Shown: positions 44,245-50,511 of the stretch, one piece after another
Numbering within the stretch: position 1 is the first letter of the stretch
Layout of the letters: the number at the start of each line of letters is the position of its first letter
Assembly: GCF_000091305.1 (NCBI RefSeq)
Contig: NC_013929.1
Location: 10,084,696-10,148,695, forward strand
DNA length: 64,000 bases
Direction: 5' to 3'
From: Streptomyces scabiei 87.22
GTDB lineage: Bacteria; Actinomycetota; Actinomycetes; Streptomycetales; Streptomycetaceae
Notes under the pieces: model-generated
Databases searched by the model: none
Told to the model about the DNA's origin: nothing
Seen by the model: the letters and a program-made list of their open reading frames with translations, nothing else
Made by a program: the position numbers and the translations under genes

Positions 44245-44589
44245 ATGCGCAAGATCGCGACGACCATCGCAGCACTGGCCCTGGCTGTAGGAGGCGGGCT
44301 CGTCATGGCGCCCAGCGCCAGTGCGGCAACTCCCTGCCCGTCCGGAGCAGTCTGCATCCGTGAGACGAACGGCAGCATCCTGAGCAGGAACATCTTCTAC
44401 AGCTATCGCGCCCACAATCTGTCGAACGTCACCGGCGATCGCGTGATCGTCAACAGCCAGACCGGTGGCGCGGGCTTCAAGGTCTGCTACGAGTACAACG
44501 GTGGCAACTGTTCGACCGTATCCCGTGCGACCGGTGAATACGCCCCGTACAACATGACGCCGATCAACTCCATAGTTCTCGTACCGTAA
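44245..44589 (+). CDS. Small secreted protein, peptidase-inhibitor I36-like
   Basis: A 114-aa exported protein: signal peptide of ~27 residues (MRKIATTIAALALAVGGG ... PSASAA) and a mature domain with CPSGAVCIRETNGS and SQTGGAGFKVCYEYNGGNC. The spacing of the four Cys resembles the I36 inhibitor/beta-gamma-crystallin-like family common in Streptomyces. AGGGGGAA upstream supports the ATG. Single gene followed by a strong hairpin. Confidence 0.75.
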   Translation: MRKIATTIAALALAVGGGLVMAPSASAATPCPSGAVCIRETNGSILSRNIFYSYRAHNLSNVTGDRVIVNSQTGGAGFKVCYEYNGGNCSTVSRATGEYAPYNMTPINSIVLVP

Positions 44590-44598
44590 CCGACCTCC

Positions 44599-44630
44599 GG
44601 GCATGTACCGCACTGCTGCGGTACGTGCCC
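44599..44630 (+). terminator. Hairpin terminator
   Basis: 14-bp arms around CTGC (GGGCATGTACCGCA / TGCGGTACGTGCCC, one mismatch), 10 bp after the secreted-protein stop. Confidence 0.7.
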
Positions 44631-44687
44631 GGCTCCCCGTTGCCCCACCAGGTCCGACCGGCCCCTGGTCGGGGCGGCGACCGGGAG

Positions 44688-44885
44688 CTACGACACCACG
44701 CCGGCGAAGTCGGTGGCGGATCGTGCTGCGGCAACGATCGTGCCCGCCCGGTCGATGCAGATGACATCGATCGCGACCGGCGCCCCCCGCAACACGGCCA
44801 GCGCCTCGTCGCGGGCCTTCGCCGCCACCAGGTCCCCGAGAGTCACCCCCGCCGCCGCGCAGAGCTGAAACGCGGCGAGCCCGGT
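44688..44885 (-). pseudogene. Possible cbiD 3' remnant
   Basis: Minus-strand frame NTGLAAFQLCAAAGVTLGDL, VAAKARDEALAVLRGAPVAI and DVICIDRAGTIVAAA, ending at a stop at 44688. This resembles the C-terminal domain of cobalt-precorrin-5B C1-methyltransferase CbiD. Only ~65 residues remain and the upstream junction is an IS3 fragment. The presence of a cobM remnant 700 bp away supports a lost cobalamin gene block. Identity is tentative. Confidence 0.45.
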
Positions 44886-44934
44886 GTTGCGCCCGCCACC
44901 TCCGCGGCCAGCGCCTTGACGTTCCCCACCCGGG

Positions 44935-45235
44935 CCCTTGCCTGAGCAAGGTTCTCGTTTCGAGTGGGGTGACGTACCCATACTCGGGGTGTCTGCGGAG
45001 TCGGCTGCGGTTGCACTCGATCTCGATGTAGCGGAAGACGTCGGCCGGGCGGCCTCGAGGGTCTCCCGGACGGTGGTTCCGATCTCCGCTTTGAGGACAG
45101 CGAACCAGCTTTCCGCAGCAGCGTTACCGTAACAAGAGTCGGCACGTCCCATCGACTGTCGCATGCGCAACCTGCGTATCTCGGTGCGGAATTCATCACT
45201 CGTGTATTCGCTGCCGCGGTCGGTGGTGCATGATG
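44935..45235 (-). pseudogene. IS3-family OrfB fragment
   Basis: The minus strand encodes DRGSEYTSDEFRTEIRRLRM, RQSMGRADSCYGNAAAESWF and AVLKAEIGTTVRETLEAARP. After a frameshift it reads VFRYIEIECNRSRLRRHPEY, GYVTPLETR. This is the last ~100 residues of an IS3 OrfB, including the catalytic Glu. The first two thirds and orfA are missing. It is related to, but distinct from, the element at 45438-46733. Confidence 0.75.
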
Positions 45236-45504
45236 CACACGACCGCTGATACGACGGTCATCGCCCACCGAAACGGACGAGACACCCCGACCCGCTTCAG
45301 CCTCACCACCCCAGGCCCCCAAGACGGCAGCGGCGCGAACTGTACTCCTCAATCACACACAGCGCCCGAAACGAAACGCCACCAGCGCCCCGCACCACCC
45401 CGTACCACCGCGCGCCATCCCAGGGCAGCTCCCCGAGTGAAGCTTCCCCTTGATGTTGGACACCTGGAGACTGGGACATGAGGTTCCAGAGGAAGTAGTG
45501 CCAG

Positions 45505-45810
45505 GTGGGAAGTAAGAGCAACCGCAGCAGGCGGTACTCGGAGGAGTTCAAGCGCGACGCGGTCGCGCTGGTCCGGTCCTCCGGCAAGACCGTCACCGAG
45601 GTGGCTCGGGAGATCGGGGTCAGCTCCGAGGGGCTGCGGAACTGGGTCAAGCAGGACACGATCGACCGCGGGCAGGGGTCGCCGGGTGAGCTGACGAGCG
45701 CGGAGCGGGAAGAGCTGCGTCGGCTGCGGAGGCAGAACCGTGAGCAGGCCGAGACGATCGAGGTGCTGCGAAAAGCGGCGGTCTTCTTCGCGAAGGAGAG
45801 CGATCGATGA
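45505..45810 (+). CDS. IS3-family transposase OrfA
   Basis: A 101-aa OrfA: HTH_38-like domain (RRYSEEFKRDAVALVRSSGK ... IGVSSEGLRNWVKQ) and a zipper (REELRRLRRQNREQAETIEV). Overlaps orfB by 4 bp (ATGA). Complete. Confidence 0.88.
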   Translation: MGSKSNRSRRYSEEFKRDAVALVRSSGKTVTEVAREIGVSSEGLRNWVKQDTIDRGQGSPGELTSAEREELRRLRRQNREQAETIEVLRKAAVFFAKESDR

Positions 45811-46700
45811 GCGAGGTGTACGCGTTCATCGAGGCGGAGAAGACCACCCACAACGTTGCTCTGCTGTGCCGGCTGCTGAAGGTGGCCCGGTCCTCCTTCT
45901 ACGCCTGGCTGGCCGGCGAGCCGGCCCGCGCCGCCCGCCGGGCCGCCGACGACGCCCTGGCCCACGAGATCACCGTGTTGCACATAGCCTCCCGGTGCAC
46001 CTACGGAGTGCCGCGTATCCATGCCGAGTTGCGCAGGATGGACCGGCGGGTCAACCGCAAGCGAGTGGAGCGGATCATGCGTGAGTGCGACATCACCGGG
46101 GTCACCCGGCGCAAGCGCCGGTCGCTGACCCGTCCAGCGAGGAAGGCGGTGCCCGCTCACGACCTGATCGGCCGTGACTTCACGGCCGCCGACCCGGGGC
46201 GGAAACTGGTCGGTGACATCACCTACATCCCCACCGACGAGGGCTGGCTCTATCTCGCGACCTGGCTGGACCTGGCCACCCGCGAGATCGTCGGCTACTC
46301 GATGGCCGACCACCACCGCGCCTCTCTGGTGGTCGACGCACTGACGATGGCCGCCGGACGTGGTCGGCTACAGACCGGCTGCATCGTGCACTCGGACCGC
46401 GGAGCCGAGTACACCTCTGACGAACTCCGCCGGGAAATAAGCAGGTTGGGCCTGCGGCAGAGCATGGGCCGAACCGGCTCGTGCTACGACAATGCCGCCG
46501 CCGAGAGCTTCTTCGCGCTGCTGAAAGCGGAGATCGGCACCCGCCGCTGGCCCGACCGGACCACTGCCCGCGCTGAGATCTTCGCCTTCATCGAGACCTT
46601 CTACAACCGCAAGCGGCTGCGAAGGCATCCAGTCTGGGGCTACCTCACCCCGCTGGAGACCCGTCAGCGACACGAGCAAGAGCATGCCCTCGCAGCGTAA
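45807..46700 (+). CDS. IS3-family transposase OrfB (DDE)
   Basis: A 297-aa integrase-type transposase. HTH_21 domain (residues ~50-110) and rve core with GDITYIPTDEG (Asp), IVHSDRGAEYTSDE (Asp) and NAAAESFFALLKAE (Glu). Starts by overlap with orfA. Appears intact and probably active or recently so. Confidence 0.88.
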   Translation: MSEVYAFIEAEKTTHNVALLCRLLKVARSSFYAWLAGEPARAARRAADDALAHEITVLHIASRCTYGVPRIHAELRRMDRRVNRKRVERIMRECDITGVTRRKRRSLTRPARKAVPAHDLIGRDFTAADPGRKLVGDITYIPTDEGWLYLATWLDLATREIVGYSMADHHRASLVVDALTMAAGRGRLQTGCIVHSDRGAEYTSDELRREISRLGLRQSMGRTGSCYDNAAAESFFALLKAEIGTRRWPDRTTARAEIFAFIETFYNRKRLRRHPVWGYLTPLETRQRHEQEHALAA

Positions 46701-46733
46701 GCCTCGAGTGTCCAGCATCACGGGGAAACTTCA

Positions 46734-47021
46734 GGGTGTGAGGGTGGTGTCGGCTTTCTTGGTGTGTTTGCACTGCAGGACGAAGGGGCCGTCGGGGACG
46801 TCCTGGACGCCGATCGGGTCCGGTGGCTGTTGCCAGGTTCCGTAAAAGGCGCCGTCGCGTCCGCCGTCGTTGGAGTCGGCGAAGGTGTGCACGGACTGTG
46901 CCCACACTTCGCGGAGTACGGCAGCGCACAGGTCCTGGAATGCACGCCAGCCCAGGGTGTGCAGGGCGAAGCCGGGGGAGCCCGGTGCTGCGACGGTGCC
47001 TTTGCGGGGGTGGTCGGTCAC
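46734..47021 (-). pseudogene. Mrr-like restriction-endonuclease N-terminus, cut by IS3
   Basis: The frame starts with GTG at 47021, overlapping the HTH-ImmA stop (GTGA). It encodes ~96 residues: TLGWRAFQDLCAAVLREVW, SNDGGRDGAFYGTW and GPFVLQCKHTKK. The D...QxK arrangement with an upstream Glu/Gln helix is the PD-(D/E)XK nuclease core used as an N-terminal domain of many anti-phage ATPases. Homology stops at the IS end (46733). Left of the IS at 45303-45437 a short minus-strand tail (ELPWDGARWYGVV) might be the gene's far 3' end, but this is unproven. Confidence 0.65.
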
Positions 47022-48163
47022 TGTGGCTGGTCCTCGGCGGGGCCGTTGTGGGGGAAGCGGACGGGGCGTTTGAGGTTGTTGCCGTGGGTCCAGGGCAGGG
47101 CGCCGTCGTGCTGGAGGCGGCCGACGACGATGCCGGGGGCGATGCCGGCCTGGCGGGCGAAGGCTTTGACGTTGTCGAAGGGCATGGGCCTGCGGGCGAG
47201 GCGCCGGTAGGCGGCGTTGTGCTCGGGCGGGATGAGGGTCTGGGCTGCGAAGGTGTCGGCTTCTTCTTCGCTGCGGTCGCCTTCGGGGGTGCGTTCGTCG
47301 GCGCGGTCGGTGTTGTCGAGGAAGGTCAGTCTCTTGCCATGGAGGAGGGTGTGGCCGATCTCGTGGAAGACGGTGAACCAGAAGTGGTCGTCTTTTTTGA
47401 ACCGGTCGCTGAGGGCGATGCCGACCTTGTCAGGGGTGAGCCAGCGAGTAACGCCGGAGACGCTTGTCAGGGGAGGCGCGGGGAGGAAGACGACGGCTAC
47501 GCCGGCCTGGGCGCACAACTGGGTGATCCGGCCGGGCCAGGTTGCCGGGTCGTCCAGGGTGAGGGCGCGCAGGCTGGGCAGGAGGGCGGTGAGGGCGGCG
47601 CGGTCGAACGGCTGGCAGGGCAGGGCGCGGGCCTTGAGTTCTGCCTGGCGCAGCCATACCGCGGTGGCGTAGTCGTCGGTCTTCAAGACGGTGGAGCGGC
47701 GGAAAGCGGTGCGGTAGCTGCGCCAGAGGTCTTCGGCGACGCCTGGGTCGGCGACGCCGAAGAACGCCAGCAGACGCTGGAGGTTGTCCGCGCTCCTGTC
47801 CTTGTTCGGCAGGATGCTGCGCTTGACGAGCTCGGTCAGTGAGAAGTTGTCGAGCCAGTCGATGCGCTTGCTGAGCTGCTGGAGTTCCTGCTGGCGGGTG
47901 ACGTGGGTGCGCCAGGCGGCTTCCAGTTGGTTCCACATCGAGGCTGGGATGCCGGTGGCGCGCTCGAGGAGAAGCGCGGTCTCGGGGGTGAGGACTGCGG
48001 TGCCCTGGACGATCTGGTTGATGTGCTTGGTGGACAGGCCAGTACGCCGGGCGAGGTCGGCCTGCGGGATGCCGAGCGCTTCCAGTTGTTCCTTGAGGGT
48101 CTCGCCGGGCGGCTGGGCGGAGTCGGGCGCGTAGGCGAAGGGCGGGGCGGGAGGCGGGGTCAC
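47018..48163 (-). CDS. HigA-like HTH plus ImmA/IrrE metallopeptidase
   Basis: A 381-aa protein. Residues 20-75 are a HigA/VapI-type helix-turn-helix (LEALGIPQADLARRTGLSTK). Residues ~215-330 are an ImmA/IrrE-like zinc peptidase with HEIGH (267-271) and the downstream acidic ligand in SEEEADTFAAQTLIP. Proteins of this architecture act as antitoxins or as proteases that cleave a repressor. It is encoded 46 bp after the HigB-like toxin and overlaps the nuclease gene that follows, so the three form one leftward operon. Confidence 0.85.
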   Translation of the reverse strand: MTPPPAPPFAYAPDSAQPPGETLKEQLEALGIPQADLARRTGLSTKHINQIVQGTAVLTPETALLLERATGIPASMWNQLEAAWRTHVTRQQELQQLSKRIDWLDNFSLTELVKRSILPNKDRSADNLQRLLAFFGVADPGVAEDLWRSYRTAFRRSTVLKTDDYATAVWLRQAELKARALPCQPFDRAALTALLPSLRALTLDDPATWPGRITQLCAQAGVAVVFLPAPPLTSVSGVTRWLTPDKVGIALSDRFKKDDHFWFTVFHEIGHTLLHGKRLTFLDNTDRADERTPEGDRSEEEADTFAAQTLIPPEHNAAYRRLARRPMPFDNVKAFARQAGIAPGIVVGRLQHDGALPWTHGNNLKRPVRFPHNGPAEDQPQ

Positions 48164-48209
48164 GGGTGGTGCCTCTCTGAGGTCGGGGAGGCGGGGGTGG
48201 CGGGGGCGG

Positions 48210-48587
48210 TCATCGCGTGATGGCGATCGCGGTGACTATCAGTGCGCGTACGGAGTGCTCGTCAAGGGTGCCGTCACGGTGGGCGGCGGGCGGGTCGTCG
48301 CGCGGGCGTACGACGAGGTGGCCGTGGTCCCCGAGCGAGACGACCCGGCTGATGCCGCTGTCGGCCGGATCAGGCCGTAGCCGGGCGGCCGCGAGGCGAT
48401 GCAGGTCGGCCAGGTGGTCGGCGGCGGCCATCTGGCCGAGGCGTCTGTGGAGCGCGGCGGCGGCCTCCGGCCCGAAGCGGACCCGGCGGGCCGCGTCGCT
48501 GTTGCAGACGCGGGCGAGCTCCGCGTCGTCGAAGGCGATGTCCACCGGCAGCCCCAGAAACCTCTTGCGTATACCTGTCGCTTCCAT
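48210..48587 (-). CDS. HigB/RelE-like toxin
   Basis: A 125-aa protein with features of the HigB/RelE mRNA-interferase family: VDIAFDDAELARVCNSDAAR, KFG-like RVRFGPEAAAALHRRLGQM and a C-terminal region equivalent to GxYRLIF (ISRVVSLGDHGHLVVRP). First gene of the leftward operon. The catalytic Arg/Lys/His residues cannot be assigned surely, and the C-terminus is longer than in Escherichia HigB. Faces the ubiquitin-like operon across ~110 bp. Confidence 0.65.
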   Translation of the reverse strand: MEATGIRKRFLGLPVDIAFDDAELARVCNSDAARRVRFGPEAAAALHRRLGQMAAADHLADLHRLAAARLRPDPADSGISRVVSLGDHGHLVVRPRDDPPAAHRDGTLDEHSVRALIVTAIAITR

Positions 48588-48609
48588 GCTACTCTCTCGA
48601 TCAAGAAAA

Positions 48610-48638
48610 GTTTCATTGGCTTGCTAGGTGTATGAAAC
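48610..48638. promoter_or_regulatory. Inverted repeat in the divergent promoter
   Basis: Perfect arms GTTTCAT (48610-48616) and ATGAAAC (48632-48638) with a 15-bp spacer, lying between the leftward HigB operon and the rightward operon. Candidate operator for the HTH-ImmA protein, which could couple both operons. Confidence 0.4.
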
Positions 48639-48697
48639 CCCGCGCATGGTGGAGCGCCTTTGCAGGTCAGATCGATCCCTCTTGAAGGAGGTACGTC

Positions 48698-49027
48698 ATG
48701 CCCGGCAGGGCGAGTGGGTCTGGTGGGAAGCGGGGGCGGAGTGCGGTCACGGGTCGGTTCGTGAAGCAGTCGACGGTGCGCAGGCATCCGTCGACGACGG
48801 TGAACGAGCGCGTGTCGCGGCTCGAAGAAGAGCAAGTAGGCGGGCTTCGGGCCCGCCTTTCGCATATCCCGGCCCGCCGCGGGCGGGCCGGGGGAAGGGG
48901 AGGTGGCCGTCATGACGACGGCAGGCATCCAGCACGAGGAGACCGGCGGCAAGGCGGCGACCGTCACGGTGGACGGCGAGCCGGTGGAGATGCCGCAGCG
49001 CACGACGCCGAACGCGGTCCCGGGTAA
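48698..49027 (+). CDS. Small basic protein, strong RBS
   Basis: The ATG at 48698 has a near-perfect AAGGAGGT (48685-48692) upstream. The first ~40 residues (MPGRASGSGGKRGRSAVTGR then FVKQSTVRRHPSTTV) look like the small Lys/Arg-rich proteins that lead several accessory operons. After that the frame runs through a hairpin and overlaps the next gene to 49027 with poor composition. In another frame the sequence reads RGSKKSK and stops at 48839, immediately before a terminator-like hairpin. I suspect the real gene ended there and has a frameshift near 48820. Function unknown. Confidence 0.4.
   Translation: MPGRASGSGGKRGRSAVTGRFVKQSTVRRHPSTTVNERVSRLEEEQVGGLRARLSHIPARRGRAGGRGGGRHDDGRHPARGDRRQGGDRHGGRRAGGDAAAHDAERGPG
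48839..48860 (+). terminator. GC hairpin with T-run inside the operon leader
   Basis: GGCGGGC-TTCGG-GCCCGCC-TTT at 48839-48860: 7-bp stem, loop with a UUCG tetraloop and a short T-run. It could end or attenuate transcription between the small basic gene and the ubiquitin-like/E2-E1-JAB operon. Confidence 0.65.
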
Positions 49028-49154
49028 CTCGTTCGCCGGCCACGAAGAGGAGGGGGGATCGCCGTGCGCGAGGGGGAGACGTTGGTGTCGGTCTCCACCA
49101 GCCCGATGGTGGCGGCGTTGTCAGTGGCGCATGGTAGACCTGGTCCCTGAGTGA
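48912..49154 (+). pseudogene. Ubiquitin-like (multiubiquitin-type) gene, apparently damaged
   Basis: ATG 48912 with AGGGGAGG upstream. Residues 17-35, TVTVDGEPVEMPQRTTPNAV, look like the first beta-hairpin of bacterial multiubiquitin/beta-grasp proteins. The frame then decays to a Cys/Arg/Trp-rich tail. From 49064 another frame gives VREGETLVSVSTSPMVAALS and stops at 49150, resembling the last beta strand of the same family. The ~35-residue middle expected between them is shortened to ~15, so both a deletion and a frameshift are suspected. The downstream E2-E1-JAB gene supports the assignment. A wrong base call could also explain part of it. Confidence 0.5.
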
Positions 49155-49173
49155 ACTTGTCTAATTTTACTGC

Positions 49174-49187
49174 TAGTTGATCAACTA
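49174..49187. promoter_or_regulatory. 14-bp palindrome before the MBL gene
   Basis: TAGTTGATCAACTA, a perfect palindrome in an AT-rich patch (49156-49190) 20 bp before the start of the metallo-beta-lactamase-fold gene. Possible operator or internal promoter element. Confidence 0.4.
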
Positions 49188-49206
49188 TCGAGTGAAGAGG
49201 TGCGAC

Positions 49207-50511
49207 ATGGTCGAGGCAGAACTTCCCGGGCAGGGGGTGGTGTTCTGGCCGGTGGGCACGGGCGACTCCACCACGATCGTGCTGGGCGACAACCTGGTGA
49301 TGCAGGTGGACTTGCGGGACATGAAGGCCGCCGATGAGGACGACGCGGTGGTCGCCGCCGTCATCGACCGGCTGGAGGAGACCCTGCCGCAGCCCGACGG
49401 CACGACGCCCTACCTGGCGGTCTTCGCCCTGACCCACGCCGACTCGGACCACTGCTGCGGCTTCGGCGACCTTCTGGAGAGCTCCATCCTGATCGGGGAG
49501 ATCTGGGCGACGCCCCGGCTGTGGCGCGAACTGTCCGAGGACAAGCCGATGTGCGAGGACGCACAGCGCTTCCAGGACGAGGTCGAGCGACGCGTGGACG
49601 CCACCCTCAAGGCCATCAAGGACGGCAAGGAGCCGCCCAGCGGAGACCGGGTGCGCATCATCGGCTACGACGAGGACCGCGAGCTGCACTCCTACGCCGA
49701 ACTGCCCGACGAGTACTTCACGTTCCCCGGCGACGTGATCACCAAGGTCGACGGCGAGGACGTCGCGGACCGCTTCGAGGCGTTCGTCCACGCCCCGTTC
49801 AAGGATCACTGCGCCGGCGACCGCAACGACACATCTCTGGCACTGCAAGTGCAGCTGAAGGCCAGCGACGGCACAGTCGGCCGCCTTCTTTTCCTCGGCG
49901 ACCTCGCCTACCCCATCATCAAGATGATCTTCGAGAACAGCGAGGCCGCAGGTAACGCGGACCGAGTGGAGTGGGACGTGCTGCTTTCCCCGCACCACTG
50001 CTCCAAGAAGGCCATGTACGCCGAGGGCGAGGACGGCAAGGAGGAGCTCAAGCAGGACCTTCTCGACCTGCTCCAGGCGCATGCCAGTCCGGACGCCAGG
50101 GTGATCGCCAGCTCGTTGCCCTTCCGCGAGAAGGACGAGAAGGGCAACAACCCGCCGCACCTGCTGGCCCGGGACGCCTACGCGTCGATCACCGACTACG
50201 AGGTGCTGTGCACGGGGGAGTACCCCTCCAAGGAGGAACCCCGCCCAGTGGTCTTCGCCCTGGAGGCGGGCCTGGGACTGGAACTCGTCGACGTCACCGA
50301 CCTGGAGAACAAGTCCCAGGTGCTGCATGCCGCAGGCGGCGGCCGACGGCTGCTGGCCGCGCTGGGCACCACCCGCTTCCCGGCCACCGCCCTCACCGCC
50401 GCAGCTGGTCTGCCGCGCCAGCGCGGCACGGACGCCGCGCGCGCCGGTGTGCAGCGGGCCAGGGGCGACAAGGCCGAGCCCGCGGTACAGATCGGATTCG
50501 GTGCCGCGTGA
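49207..50511 (+). CDS. Metallo-beta-lactamase-fold protein of the Ubl operon
   Basis: A 434-aa hydrolase-fold protein. The metal motif is THADSDHCCGFGD (H77, D79, D81, H82), the HxDxDH form seen in ComEC-type MBL proteins rather than HxHxDH. Further ligands are H196 in VHAPF, D232 in LLFLGDLAYP and the His pair 263-264 in LSPHHCSKK. It opens with VVFWPVGTGDSTTIVLG, the usual first strands. The ATG at 49207 has AGAGG upstream. Its stop overlaps the E2-E1-JAB start (GTGA), showing tight co-expression. Role unknown: nuclease, phosphodiesterase or ligand processing are all possible. Confidence 0.8.
   Translation: MVEAELPGQGVVFWPVGTGDSTTIVLGDNLVMQVDLRDMKAADEDDAVVAAVIDRLEETLPQPDGTTPYLAVFALTHADSDHCCGFGDLLESSILIGEIWATPRLWRELSEDKPMCEDAQRFQDEVERRVDATLKAIKDGKEPPSGDRVRIIGYDEDRELHSYAELPDEYFTFPGDVITKVDGEDVADRFEAFVHAPFKDHCAGDRNDTSLALQVQLKASDGTVGRLLFLGDLAYPIIKMIFENSEAAGNADRVEWDVLLSPHHCSKKAMYAEGEDGKEELKQDLLDLLQAHASPDARVIASSLPFREKDEKGNNPPHLLARDAYASITDYEVLCTGEYPSKEEPRPVVFALEAGLGLELVDVTDLENKSQVLHAAGGGRRLLAALGTTRFPATALTAAAGLPRQRGTDAARAGVQRARGDKAEPAVQIGFGAA

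Larger units (their letters stand above)
45438..46733 (+). mobile_element. IS3-family insertion sequence
   Basis: A 1,296-bp element. The ends match as inverted repeats: TGAAG(C/T)TTCCCC(T/G)TGATG(T/C)TGGACAC. No target duplication is visible (GAG on the left, GGG on the right), suggesting an adjacent deletion or recombination. It carries orfA and orfB and cuts off the 3' end of a leftward nuclease-like gene at its right border. Confidence 0.82.

Noticed and set aside
49971..50507. Longer start for the E2-E1-JAB gene
   Set aside because: The upstream part is an out-of-frame shadow of the MBL gene; GTG 50508 gives exact GTGA overlap and starts just before the E2 domain.
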